Shown here: positions 50,600-59,689 of the stretch, piece by piece
Position numbering within the stretch: the first letter of the stretch is position 1
Layout of the letters: each line of letters starts with the position of its first letter
Assembly (NCBI RefSeq): GCF_038051995.1
Contig: NZ_CP150290.1
Location: 607,501-671,500, forward strand
DNA: 64,000 nt
Direction: 5' to 3'
Source: Paenibacillus sp. FSL H8-0537
GTDB lineage: Bacteria; Bacillota; Bacilli; Paenibacillales; Paenibacillaceae
The notes under the pieces: model-generated
What the model saw: the letters and a program-made list of their open reading frames with translations, nothing else
Databases searched by the model: none
Told to the model about the DNA's origin: nothing
Program-made: the position numbers and the translations under genes

Positions 50600-51505
50600 T
50601 TACTTCCCGTACTTTCTTCTTTTATTTTCAATAAGTATGTCCAATCTTTCCGCCCAATCGCTTCCCAAATGAGCATTCAACAGAATATTAATATCTTCAT
50701 ATGACCAGATTTGAATTCTTTTATCAAATTTTTTAAGATTATCGTTTACATATCCTGTACAGAAAATGACGCCCCGGTTCACTTTTTTATCCATAATAAC
50801 ATCTCGAAATGCTCTAACTGTTTCTAGTTTTAATTTAGTCGTTTTATATAATTTGCATTCGACATAAACTTGTTCTCCACCATCAATTCTTTCAATATTA
50901 GCTATAATATCCTTTCCTCCATCACGGGTGGCTTTCGTCCATTCTGTTTCATATCCCACACTTTCATATAAATACTCAATTAACCACTCAAACTCTACAG
51001 GTTTTAACATCATTAATTTTTCTAGAGGATTTTCAAACTGTATGAATTTAGCCATTATAATTTCTGAACACTGCTCAATACCAATTATTCTGTCATCAGG
51101 TAAATTAGGTTGTGCATACAAATAGCTTTCTAATGCTTTCATTGCATTGTATGGACAGGACGGTAACAATTCTAACACCCATGTTAACCCTTCCCATGCA
51201 TCTTGGCCGTTTTCTATTCGCCTATAAACCTCGCTTTCTAGTGCTTCGTTTGCCCTAGTCACAAAATCATCTATATTAGAGTTTCTCATGGTAATGTAAG
51301 AGTTATAGTTTGACAAGTCTAGCGGTCTGTTTATCGGTACAAGCAAAGCTCTCAGTAATTTTTTTATTTCTCTAGTTGAAACATTTGGGATATCCTTTAT
51401 ATATTCATCTAGCCACTCATCATCAGGGAATCTGCAGAAAGGATACACAGATTTATCACCAGCTAAAATAAGTTCTAACCATTCAGAAAGCGATTCATAC
51501 TCCAT
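50600..51505 (-). CDS. Mrr-type restriction endonuclease-like protein
   Basis: 301 residues. The C-terminal half is an Mrr catalytic domain: FEWLIEYLYESVGYETEWT, then DGGKDI with Asp199, and VYVECKLY with Glu216 and Lys218, the intact PD-(D/E)XK set. The N-terminal 165 residues are helical and of unknown function, perhaps target recognition. Mrr proteins cut methylated foreign DNA. It is the only leftward gene of the island and AT-rich. GGAGGAG-type site upstream of the ATG. Confidence 0.85.
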   Translation of the reverse strand: MEYESLSEWLELILAGDKSVYPFCRFPDDEWLDEYIKDIPNVSTREIKKLLRALLVPINRPLDLSNYNSYITMRNSNIDDFVTRANEALESEVYRRIENGQDAWEGLTWVLELLPSCPYNAMKALESYLYAQPNLPDDRIIGIEQCSEIIMAKFIQFENPLEKLMMLKPVEFEWLIEYLYESVGYETEWTKATRDGGKDIIANIERIDGGEQVYVECKLYKTTKLKLETVRAFRDVIMDKKVNRGVIFCTGYVNDNLKKFDKRIQIWSYEDINILLNAHLGSDWAERLDILIENKRRKYGK

Positions 51506-52225
51506 AAATACTCCTCCTACTCAACATGTGGTTTACACTATCTTTTCCCTATTTATCTATCAGTATACTCATTTTTTCAAGCATTTGCTCTTGCATTCTG
51601 TACAGCCCAAAACATGACAATAGCTGGGCGTGAAAAAGATATAGAGGAACTTGCGGAAAAGGTTATGGCGGCTGGAGTAAGGTATTCTTTTTGAGATTCT
51701 TACAGCAGCGCAAGTCCACAGGACGACTTGGATAGCTAGGGCTGTAGTGTGCTGAAAGTGTTTTATGAATATGGAGTTAAACCCGGTTTTAACCAGTTAA
51801 ACGATGTTAAACCGCCTTGTTGGCAAGAGCTTTAAATGAGCTTTTGGCTTGAAGTTGCTGGCGTTAGGCGGTCGGAGCGGAGTGGTCCGTGTATGCCTGT
51901 TTGAAGTCGAATTGAGGACATACATTCTCTTGGAGTAGCCAAACTTAGGAAGTTGAAAGTGAAAGAAAGTCTCGGGAGAGCGCATATCCAAATAGGGGAT
52001 TTAAGCTGTAAGTATGTACCAGATAGCAAGTGTTTCTGGGTAGCAATGAGGGTTCGTCGGGGTGAGTTGAATTGTAAGAGCTTGGGGTTGCTGACGCTGT
52101 GCGGTAGGATAAGTGTAGACGTTGTATCTTTAGTTCTGGCCTACAGCAGGAGTGACCGAGCTTACGGTCCTCAAGCTCATTGATCTGTAAATCACAGAAG
52201 GTCCTGCAGTAATACATAGGTGGGT
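51506..52225. other. Gene-poor stretch with coding remnants
   Basis: 720 bp without a convincing gene. Two short tails look like decayed coding sequence: MTIAGREKDIEELAEKVMAA (from about 51614) and VFYEYGVKPGFNQLNDVK (from about 51758), each running to a stop. A frame at 51953-52183 (76 codons) has no ribosome site and poor composition. Probably debris of earlier insertions in front of the toxin-like gene. Confidence 0.5.
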
Positions 52226-53311
52226 ATGTTGTTACTAGTCAGTGTACATGGTTCTCATCAGGTGGCACTCGTTTTTATTGATGCTAAGGAACTTCTTATT
52301 GAATTTCCAGATGAAAATGCCTATTACGAAATTACTGCATTAAAAAATACAGACAACAAATTCAATTGGTCTACAACAATTGGTTCTTCTGAAATGGTAT
52401 ATAGTAAGAGAGAGATCATTGTTAGCGAACTCTCAACAACATTTTCAATGGAATCATTAGCAGATGTTATTCTGCAAGCTGATCAACAAAGCATTCAACA
52501 GTATCTTGATAATAATGTGGTATTTGAGGAAGCAATCCCAGTCCAACCAAGAATCCTTCCACTTGTAGTGCTTGGAGTATATGGACTAAGTGCTTCAGCC
52601 ATTACTGCAATTGAGCTTACCATGGTCGGTTCATTAGCAGTAACCACAGCAGCTGCAGTATCAGAGCTATTGAATCAAAAAAAAGCAACCAGTACACTTT
52701 CATACCCTGCCGATACTACTGCGGTAACCCTGCCAAACTGGGCTGAGTTCACTGGTACTTCCACCTCCGTAACAACTTCCGGTCAAAAACATATGGAGGG
52801 CGCTCTAACACAAACAATTGCTAATCGGATTAAAAACAACAACAACAATAGCTCAAATGATTTGGAGATTTTCACATCATCACTCAATGTTAAAGGTAGT
52901 GTTATGGTCGTTTACAATGTAACCTCATCAGCTACTGGAAAAGTAAATAGACATTTGGGGAATTTTCAAGGCGGGACTAAAGTCGACGCAACAATTGCAG
53001 ATGAAACATTAGATTTAAACGGGTATACTGTATTTATGGTTTATAATCACAATACCGGAAAAGTATTTCATGCCCACTTTGTTCCAACTGCTCTCAGAGC
53101 TAAAGAATTATCCTACAATCGATACAAATACCAGTATGATATTCAATTCTACCCCAAGTTTTCAAGATCAGCTGAATTCCTTGAGAATAATGGGCGTTCT
53201 GCCACTGAGCAAATGAGATGGGAGCAACGTTACTCCAATTCTCTAAATAATAGAAATGGGTCCCTTTTAACTGATAGTAGAGGATATAAATCAGTAGTAC
53301 CTAGAAAGTAG
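52226..53311 (+). CDS. Toxin-like protein of a toxin/immunity cassette
   Basis: About 361 residues. N-terminal soluble part, a hydrophobic Ala/Val/Leu stretch (about 110-150, LPLVVLGVYGLSASAITAIEL type), a Thr/Ser-rich linker with a run of Asn (IKNNNNNSSND), and a C-terminal domain ending in basic, Asn/Ser-rich sequence (SRSAEFLENNGRS, GYKSVVPRK). No family motif recognised. It is followed after a hairpin by two copies of a small gene, the arrangement of a polymorphic toxin with immunity genes. The start is uncertain; there is no signal peptide and only a poor ribosome site, so the 5' end may be truncated. Confidence 0.5.
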   Translation: MLLLVSVHGSHQVALVFIDAKELLIEFPDENAYYEITALKNTDNKFNWSTTIGSSEMVYSKREIIVSELSTTFSMESLADVILQADQQSIQQYLDNNVVFEEAIPVQPRILPLVVLGVYGLSASAITAIELTMVGSLAVTTAAAVSELLNQKKATSTLSYPADTTAVTLPNWAEFTGTSTSVTTSGQKHMEGALTQTIANRIKNNNNNSSNDLEIFTSSLNVKGSVMVVYNVTSSATGKVNRHLGNFQGGTKVDATIADETLDLNGYTVFMVYNHNTGKVFHAHFVPTALRAKELSYNRYKYQYDIQFYPKFSRSAEFLENNGRSATEQMRWEQRYSNSLNNRNGSLLTDSRGYKSVVPRK

Positions 53312-53323
53312 TACAAAAAAACC

Positions 53324-53359
53324 AACCCAAGTCCCCTAGATATTAGGGAGACTTGGGTT
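53324..53359 (+). terminator. Hairpin between toxin-like and immunity-like genes
   Basis: AACCCAAGTC..CCTA and TAGGG..GACTTGGGTT form a strong stem without a good T run. A decayed copy precedes the second immunity-like gene (about 54241-54275), showing that the duplicated unit included this hairpin. Confidence 0.6.
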
Positions 53360-53375
53360 CACAGGAGTGAATTGG

Positions 53376-53819
53376 ATGGAGTTTGATTTTTTCTTGAGGG
53401 TGATGCAAGATCGATTTAATATGGACGGTGATTATCACAGTTTAGAGTTTATGTTTTCAGATACTAGATTTAATATGAAGAAGATGAGTGATTCACATAT
53501 CTTAGTTGAAACGGATGCAATCAAACTTACGATAGAGTCGGCTCATTCAAAGATAGATGGAAGTGATGAGGATTTTGCAAGCATGATTAATTTCACTAGA
53601 TTATCACGTGTAGTCGTCATTGAGGTAATAAATATAAAAAAAGATAGCAACGACCTTGCCAAAGCAGTTGAATTAATTTTGTCATACTTTCATATCTTAT
53701 TATTTGAAGACAGTAAAAACTTAGATACGGGTCACATTGAAATACATGCTATTAAGCTGGGGAAGGCAACAGTAAATAATCAAGTTTTTCAAGTTTTTTC
53801 CGATCCAAGAGCGCTTTAA
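53376..53819 (+). CDS. Immunity-like protein, copy 1
   Basis: 147 residues, acidic, no membrane segment, no known family. Starts MEFDFFLRVMQDRFNMDGD; alternating hydrophobic strands and helices. ATG 53376 has AGGAG eight bases upstream (GTG 53367 overlaps it). Nearly the same protein is encoded at 54291. Small acidic paralogues in tandem behind a toxin-like gene are typical of immunity genes; this is inference from position. Confidence 0.6.
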   Translation: MEFDFFLRVMQDRFNMDGDYHSLEFMFSDTRFNMKKMSDSHILVETDAIKLTIESAHSKIDGSDEDFASMINFTRLSRVVVIEVINIKKDSNDLAKAVELILSYFHILLFEDSKNLDTGHIEIHAIKLGKATVNNQVFQVFSDPRAL

Positions 53820-53988
53820 ACTGCTAATTTTGATCATTTGTTAAGCGAATGGGGAGGGCATCTGAAGAATTTTTGAGTTCATATGCCAACAAAACAACGC
53901 TTCTGCTTAATTCCATCTTTATTGAAAAATTTTTTAGCCCCTTTTGTTCCAACTTCTTCAGCGCTAAACCATTACCCTCTACTATATA

Positions 53989-54228
53989 AGTTGAACGAAA
54001 AAAGTTAGCAATAAGCGATGGTTGTCACCGCGAGAAAGGTTGGGCTTCCGGCCGCTGTTGTTTTCTGATTTCTTGATTCTATTCCTCTTGGAAGATAAAA
54101 TCCGCAAACAAAGGCGGACGCTAAGCAAATGCTTACGAAGCGGCTTTCCTACGGAAAGCTGTGACTCTCTCCAGTTCCAACCTTTCTTTCCGTTTTTCCT
54201 TCTTCCCATTGCTTTCTTTAGTTCAACT
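53989..54228. repeat. 240-bp MITE-like element with TA flanks
   Basis: Terminal inverted repeats AGTTGAAC (53989) and GTTCAACT (54228), with further pairing inward (AAAG..GCAAT; AGAAAGGTTGG with CCAACCTTTCT), flanked by TA on both sides. No coding capacity. It separates the two immunity-like genes. The rest of 53820-54290 shows nothing. Confidence 0.65.
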
Positions 54229-54290
54229 TAGATAGATACCTACCCAAGTCCCCAGCTATTAAGGGACTAGGATTCAAGGGAGTGAATCGG

Positions 54291-54734
54291 ATGGAGTTTG
54301 ATTTTTTCTTAAAGGTATTACAAGATCGATTTAATATGGACGGTGATTATCGCTGTTTAGAGTTAATATTTTCAGATACTAGATTTAATATGAAGAAGAT
54401 GAGTGATTCACATATCTTAGTTGAAACGGATGAACTTAAACTTACGATAGAGTCGGCCCATTCAAAAATAGATAAAAATGACGAAAGTTTCGCCAGTAAT
54501 ATTAGTTACATTAATCTAACGCGTGTAGTCATTGTCAAAGAAATAAATATAATAAAAGATAGTAACCAGCTTGTAAAAGTAGTTGAATTACTTTTGTTAT
54601 ACTTTCATGTCTTAGTATTTGAAGAAAGTAAAAACTTGAATATTACTGACATCAAAGTACACACAATTCAGTTGGAAAATGTCATAATAAATAATGAAGT
54701 TTTTCAAGTTTTTTGCGATCCAGGCACGCTTTAA
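54291..54734 (+). CDS. Immunity-like protein, copy 2
   Basis: 147 residues, roughly 70 percent identical to the product of 53376. Identity is high in the first ~60 residues (long blocks such as DTRFNMKKMSDSHILVETD unchanged) and clearly lower in the second half. ATG 54291 has GGGAG eight bases upstream. Likely a duplicate that has diverged in the part facing the toxin (inference). Confidence 0.6.
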   Translation: MEFDFFLKVLQDRFNMDGDYRCLELIFSDTRFNMKKMSDSHILVETDELKLTIESAHSKIDKNDESFASNISYINLTRVVIVKEINIIKDSNQLVKVVELLLLYFHVLVFEESKNLNITDIKVHTIQLENVIINNEVFQVFCDPGTL

Positions 54735-54860
54735 TTCGTTAATTTCTACAGTTTGTTAAGCATAAAAAAATTCGCCGGGGCGCTTAGGTCATAAAGTGAT
54801 GTATTCAAACCTTACATTCTATTATATGTTTTTAGACTAAAAAAGTAGACACGGTGAAAA

Positions 54861-55198
54861 TTTTGGGTGGAAAGCCGCCAGGTGGATGGTGTGTGGAAAT
54901 CGCCAGAGGAGCAGGCGGAGCGCTTTGCGGGGCTTTCGAAGGACGATGAGATCATTGTGTACTGTGGATCAGGTGTGACCGCTACGCCTAACTTTTTTGC
55001 GCTGCAGGAGGCAGGGTTTAAGAATGTGAAGCTTTATGCAGGGAGTTGGAGCGATTGGAGCTCGGATAGCGGGAATCCGGTGGCGGTGGGGGAAGAGTAA
55101 GAGCTGAGAAGCATTTATAGTATGTGTATCTTGAATACATCGCCATGGGGCTGAATGCTCGGGGCGATGTATTTTTTATGCTTGAAATCAACAAGGAA
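54861..55198 (+). pseudogene. Rhodanese 3' fragment, right direct repeat of island
   Basis: Codons for the last 79 residues of the rhodanese (54861-55100), including the CGSGVTATPN loop and with Glu for the final Asp, then the same terminator (55131-55175) and a few more bases. It has no start and cannot be expressed as rhodanese. Differences to 45915-46253 are mostly silent, so this piece evolved under selection as part of an intact gene before being cut off. Confidence 0.9.
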
Positions 55199-55332
55199 AC
55201 CGCTTGCAGCCTAGACGGCACGCGGTCCTTCTCATGGAAGCACGTTGATTGGACTTGCTCTAAGAATAAGAGATGGGAGACCGCGCCGGACGTGGGTTGA
55301 AGAGCTGCAGCGGCCCAAATTTGCTAATTCGT

Positions 55333-55635
55333 TTAAAGAATCATCCCGATATCATGCTGGCCGACGATAAGCTTCACCGGCTCGAGGTAAACTCGCGTGA
55401 GCGTCGGTCGCGCGATGAGATCGATTTCGATATCCGTGATTTGATAACGAGCGATTTTGCCATCCCTTTTATCGTAAACGACATTGAATTCCTTCAATCC
55501 TACTTGTTGAATTAGAACGGAGGACCCGATCGACAAGGCAGCCGTTTCGAACTTTCCATGATCGAACAAAACTTCCGAAATAATTTCATCGTTCATATCC
55601 ACAATCGTGACCTGTTGGCAAAACTGGTATTGCAT
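55333..55635 (-). CDS. Unknown protein, 100 aa
   Basis: 100 residues, beta-rich, no membrane segment. AAAGGAGATGT seven to ten bases before ATG 55635 gives a sound start. Sequence such as IVDMNDEIISEVLFDHGKF suggests a small beta-barrel. GC content is like the core chromosome, so it probably belongs to the original flank of the rhodanese gene. No family recognised. Confidence 0.65.
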   Translation of the reverse strand: MQYQFCQQVTIVDMNDEIISEVLFDHGKFETAALSIGSSVLIQQVGLKEFNVVYDKRDGKIARYQITDIEIDLIARPTLTRVYLEPVKLIVGQHDIGMIL

Positions 55636-55880
55636 TAGCAGACATCTCCTTTAGGTGTATTGATACAGAATGAGCGGATTGGATGCTCCATGCAGCTCTT
55701 CTTACTTTATCGGATAAATCGGGCTGACCGTATAGTGTGAATTTAACATATCTTTTTATTCGCCTAACCGATTGAAGTTGGTTGTTAACAGTGTTACTCT
55801 AACAAAGGTAAACTCGGGAGCTATAGCTTGCCATACACCTACTAATAGTCACCATTTTAGTTATAGAGAAAGGAAATACT

Positions 55881-57620
55881 ATGATAAAAGTTGATAACTT
55901 ATCCTTCTCATTTCCGCAAAAAGAACTATATAAAAACATATCATTTACGCTTGAGGAGGCACAACATTGCGCTTTTATAGGAACAAGTGGCAATGGTAAA
56001 AGTACATTAATAGATATTTTAATGGATCCAGAAAGATATTTGTTCGAAGGCAAGTTAGTAATAGACCCGACTTGCAAGATTGGACACGTAAGTCAATTTC
56101 CGCAAGTCGACAAAACGAAAGAAACAACCGTTTATGAATATATAGGGGAAGAATTTATTAAATTACAAAATGAAATAACAGCTATTTGTACGGAGATGGA
56201 AACATCATCGGATATTGATTCCTTATTAGAAAAATATCAATTAGCTTTAGACGCATTGGATTTAATTGGCGGGGAGGATTTTGAAAGCAACCTTAATAAA
56301 AAACTTAATCTAGCAAACCTTATGAAGCTTAAAGATCTTAACGTATCTGACCTGAGCGGTGGTGAATTCAAGCTCATTCAAGTGATGAAGGAAATGCTTA
56401 GTAGCCCAGACTTAATGATTATGGACGAACCAGATGTATTTCTAGACTTTGAAAACCTAAATGCGCTTAAAAATCTTATTAATTCTCACAAGGGAATGCT
56501 GCTAGTTGTTACGCACAACCGATATCTTTTGAATCATTGCTTCAACAAAATTATACACCTCGAAAACACAGAGATCCAAGAGTTTGATGGGCGTTATATG
56601 GATTATACCTTCTCATTACTTCAGACTAAAGTTGAGCTGCAAGAGCTCAAAGTCGCTGAGGATGAAGAAATAGAGAGAAACGACCATATCATTAATAATC
56701 TTAGAGCTATCGCAACTTATAATTCAGAAGCTTCTAGAGGCAAAGCATTAAAAGCTAGAGTCAGGTTTCAAGAGAGATTGGAAGCACGTAGAATTAAAGC
56801 ACCATTTGTTGATATTAAGCAGCCGAATATTAGTTTTGGTATGGATAATGAAATGGAAGACGCCATTGTTGTAAATGTGAATAATTATAGTGTTGCCTTT
56901 GATGAATTGCTTTTAGACAATGTTGACTTTGAGATAAAATCTACGGATAAAGTAGCCATTATTGGTTCGAACGGTACCGGGAAAACGACTTTACTCCGAG
57001 ATATTTTTAAAAATAATCATGAATCAATTGAAATAAATGCTGGTGTTAAAGTGGCTTATTTATCTCAAAATCAAGGCGAAGTGCTAAAGGTATCTAATAC
57101 AATACTAGAAGAATTCATCGACGCTGGGTTTAAAACTTATGATGAAGTTAGAACGTATATTGCAAACTATGGTTTTGAAGGAGAAATCGTTAATCAAAAG
57201 ATACAATCTCTATCTGGTGGAGAAAAAAATATGCTGCAATTGGCTAAAGCTGCTGCCAGTAAAGCAAACGTATTGCTTCTTGATGAACCGACAAGCCACT
57301 TAGACATCTATTCCCAAATAGCACTGGAGAAAGCTATTGAAGGCTATAAAGGTGCGATTCTGATGATTTCTCATGATTTTTATTCTGTTGTAAATGGTAT
57401 GGATTATGTTTTAATCATTGAGAATAAGACGATTAGGAAAATGACTATTAAAAAATTTAGACAGATGATTTATGCTAGTCATTTCGATAGGGACTATCTT
57501 GTAGCGGAACAAAATAAAAGATCGGTTGAAATGAAAATAGAGCTGGCTTTAAAGGATACTGATTTTGAGCTTGCAAAAGTATTGGTTGATGAGCTTGAGG
57601 AGCTGATTAAGTATCATTAA
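55881..57620 (+). CDS. ABC-F family ATPase (ribosome-associated)
   Basis: 579 residues with two ABC domains and no membrane domain. Domain 1: Walker A GTSGNGKST, signature LSGGEFKL, Walker B LMIMDEPDVFLD. Linker helices about 235-310 (basic, ARVRFQERLEARR), the region that reaches into the ribosome in this family. Domain 2: GSNGTGKTT, LSGGEKNML, LLLDEPTSHLD. Family members relieve stalled translation or protect against ribosome-targeting antibiotics; which applies is not readable. AT-rich compared with the core. A TTGTTA...TAACAA inverted repeat lies in the leader (about 55778-55803). AAAGGAAA upstream of the ATG. Confidence 0.9.
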   Translation: MIKVDNLSFSFPQKELYKNISFTLEEAQHCAFIGTSGNGKSTLIDILMDPERYLFEGKLVIDPTCKIGHVSQFPQVDKTKETTVYEYIGEEFIKLQNEITAICTEMETSSDIDSLLEKYQLALDALDLIGGEDFESNLNKKLNLANLMKLKDLNVSDLSGGEFKLIQVMKEMLSSPDLMIMDEPDVFLDFENLNALKNLINSHKGMLLVVTHNRYLLNHCFNKIIHLENTEIQEFDGRYMDYTFSLLQTKVELQELKVAEDEEIERNDHIINNLRAIATYNSEASRGKALKARVRFQERLEARRIKAPFVDIKQPNISFGMDNEMEDAIVVNVNNYSVAFDELLLDNVDFEIKSTDKVAIIGSNGTGKTTLLRDIFKNNHESIEINAGVKVAYLSQNQGEVLKVSNTILEEFIDAGFKTYDEVRTYIANYGFEGEIVNQKIQSLSGGEKNMLQLAKAAASKANVLLLDEPTSHLDIYSQIALEKAIEGYKGAILMISHDFYSVVNGMDYVLIIENKTIRKMTIKKFRQMIYASHFDRDYLVAEQNKRSVEMKIELALKDTDFELAKVLVDELEELIKYH

Positions 57621-57629
57621 GATAAAACG

Positions 57630-58842
57630 GAGTCTGTAAAATAGATTGTGTAAACTCCTAAACCCATTAAAATGGTAGTATACGAAAGGTTGGGGAGTAC
57701 ACATGGGATTATGGACGAAAGAGCAGCTACGAGCTTTCATTAAAGAGAACAAATTGGTATCCGCACAAGATGCCCAAAATGCATTGAAGGATCTGTTCGC
57801 CGAGACGCTACAAGAGATGCTCGAGGCCGAAATGGATACGCATTTGGGTTACCAAAAGCATGAGGTTCAAAACAAGCAGACGAAGAATAGTCGCAATGGT
57901 AAGAGCAAAAAGAGCATCGTTAGCGAGTATGGTGAACAAGAAATTAACGTCCCTCGTGACCGCGATGGCGCTTTTGAGCCACTTGTCGTGAAGAAGCACC
58001 AGTCCAACGTGACGGGTATCGAGGATCAAATCATTGCCCTGTACGCCGTTATTTTTCTCGATGCCATTCACTTCAAGGTCAAGCAAGATGGGGCTATCGT
58101 GAATAAGGCGGCTTACATGGTTATTGGCATTGACCTGGAGGGTTGTAAAGATGTGCTCGGCATGTGGATCGGCGAAAATGAGTCCTCTAAGTTCTGGCTT
58201 AACGTCCTGAATGATCTGAAAAACCGCGGTGTACAAGACATTCTCATTACCTGCGTCGATAACTTGAGCGGCTTCACGCAGGCCATCTCCGCCTGTTATA
58301 CGCAGACCGAAATCCAGAAGTGTATCATCCATCAGATCCGCAATTCCACGCGGTTTGTCTCCTACAAGGACATCAAGAAGGTCACGGCGGACCTAAAGCC
58401 CATCTACAAGGCGGTTAACGAAGAGATGGCGTTGCTGGAGCTCGATCGATTTGAGGAAACATGGGGAACGAAATACCCGCTCATTGTGAAATCCTGGCGC
58501 AATAACTGGGATGAGCTCGCTACGTTCTTTAAGTATCCTGCTGAAATCCGCAAGATTATCTACACGACGAACATCATTGAGAGCTACCACCGTCAGCCGC
58601 GCAAGGTGACCAAAGGTAAAAGCATCTTTCCAACGGATGAATCCTTGCTCAAGATGCTTTACTTGGCCACGATGGACGTGACCCGTAAATGGACCGGCCG
58701 CGTACAAAACTGGGGACAAATGCTCCTCCAGCTATCCGTCTTCTTCCCGGATCGCATCGGTCATTTTCTCAAATGATTTTTCATCTTCTCCCCGCGGGGA
58801 GAAGCCTATTAAAAGAGTTTACACAAAAGATTTGACAGACCC
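57630..58842 (+). mobile_element. IS256-family element, copy 2 with internal deletion
   Basis: 1213 bp from GAGTCTGT to ACAGACCC, flanked by a perfect 8-bp target duplication ATAAAACG (57622-57629 and 58843-58850). It inserted between the ABC-F stop codon and the ABC-F terminator at 58865. It lacks 147 bp present in copy 1, with the junction at a TACGC repeat. Confidence 0.92.
57703..58776 (+). CDS. IS256-family transposase with 49-residue internal deletion
   Basis: 357 residues in one frame. N-terminal region and DDE segments (VIFLDAIHFK, ITCVDNLSGF, DRFEETWG) are kept, but the residues that link the N-terminal DNA-binding part to the first catalytic Asp (in copy 1: KGVSTRDIGNHLHHLYGIDV onward) are missing: IIALYA runs straight into VIFLDAIH. 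Loss of this helical part probably makes the enzyme inactive, although it stays in frame. TTGGGGAG upstream of the ATG. Confidence 0.88.
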   Translation: MGLWTKEQLRAFIKENKLVSAQDAQNALKDLFAETLQEMLEAEMDTHLGYQKHEVQNKQTKNSRNGKSKKSIVSEYGEQEINVPRDRDGAFEPLVVKKHQSNVTGIEDQIIALYAVIFLDAIHFKVKQDGAIVNKAAYMVIGIDLEGCKDVLGMWIGENESSKFWLNVLNDLKNRGVQDILITCVDNLSGFTQAISACYTQTEIQKCIIHQIRNSTRFVSYKDIKKVTADLKPIYKAVNEEMALLELDRFEETWGTKYPLIVKSWRNNWDELATFFKYPAEIRKIIYTTNIIESYHRQPRKVTKGKSIFPTDESLLKMLYLATMDVTRKWTGRVQNWGQMLLQLSVFFPDRIGHFLK

Positions 58843-58864
58843 ATAAAACGCAATACCAACTATC

Positions 58865-58905
58865 AAGAACAGGTTATCGAAAAGATAGCCGGTTCTTTTT
58901 TTACG
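58865..58905 (+). terminator. Rho-independent terminator, originally of ABC-F gene
   Basis: AAGAACAGGTTATC and GATAGCCGGTTCTT with seven T residues. With the IS removed, it would lie about 30 bp after the ABC-F stop. Confidence 0.8.
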
Positions 58906-58918
58906 TGAAAAATGAGGT

Positions 58919-59449
58919 TTAACCTAAGCCTGCGACAGCGGACGCGTTGGCTGACTTTGCGATATCTTCACATTTTTTAATAGCCCAAATGTAATGATTC
59001 GAAGTGTTTGCTGCAAAATAGCTGTATAAATTACTCGTTTTTGTCCAGTTATAATAGTTCTTTATCATGATTTCTTCATTAGTATGCAGATTAATTAGTG
59101 CCATTATTCTTTCATGGCTTAACTTCAATTTTTTAATAGCGTGATTCAACGTAACGTCCTGATATTTTTCCCAAATATTCATATTAAGCAGTTTGAGGGT
59201 ACTCCATTTATAACCAGGTGCTGGCATGAAAGGAGTATCGCCGTCCATACCTTCTCTATACCATCTCTCTAGCATTGCATGCCATTCATATAGATGCATG
59301 ACTATATCACGAAAATTCTTATCTCTTTCCGGGGTTTCAATAGAAATGCCCCTTTTTCTGCTGGGTACAGATTCAATTAATTCAAGTAATGATTTAAAGT
59401 TTATGTCACTATTCAATAATAAAGTTTCTTTTTCATTTTGTGCTATCAT
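58919..59449 (-). CDS. ClbS/DfsB-family protein
   Basis: 176 residues, four-helix bundle of the DUF1706/DinB-like superfamily. Motifs HLYEWHAMLERWYREG, PAPGYKWSTLKLLN, IWEKYQ and LYSYFAANTSNHYIWAIKK are characteristic of the family. One member, ClbS, protects its host by opening the cyclopropane of colibactin; most members are uncharacterised. Start 59449 chosen for AAGGAGGGG upstream. Confidence 0.85.
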   Translation of the reverse strand: MIAQNEKETLLLNSDINFKSLLELIESVPSRKRGISIETPERDKNFRDIVMHLYEWHAMLERWYREGMDGDTPFMPAPGYKWSTLKLLNMNIWEKYQDVTLNHAIKKLKLSHERIMALINLHTNEEIMIKNYYNWTKTSNLYSYFAANTSNHYIWAIKKCEDIAKSANASAVAGLG

Positions 59450-59689
59450 GATAACCCCTCCTTTTTTACTATATATTAACATAAGAATGCTTGTTCTGGT
59501 AAGTGTCATTCTCTTCACTACTTAGGTGCCCTCTATAAAAAAGCGCTGCTCTATTTCGCTAATAGTCAGGGACATTAGTCCCAGTTTTTTTTGATTGTCA
59601 ACCTAACATGTATCTAAATTATTCATCTCATAGTACCGACATAATACATAAGTGTTTTGATCCTATCATATCAACTGGAGAGATGCAGC

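Noticed and set aside
51953..52183. A 76-codon ORF before the toxin-like gene
   Set aside because: No ribosome site, atypical composition and no recognisable motif; treated as part of the remnant-rich stretch.
55273..55515. An 80-codon plus-strand ORF after the rhodanese fragment
   Set aside because: It is antisense to the better-supported 100-residue gene at 55333-55635, which has a strong ribosome site.
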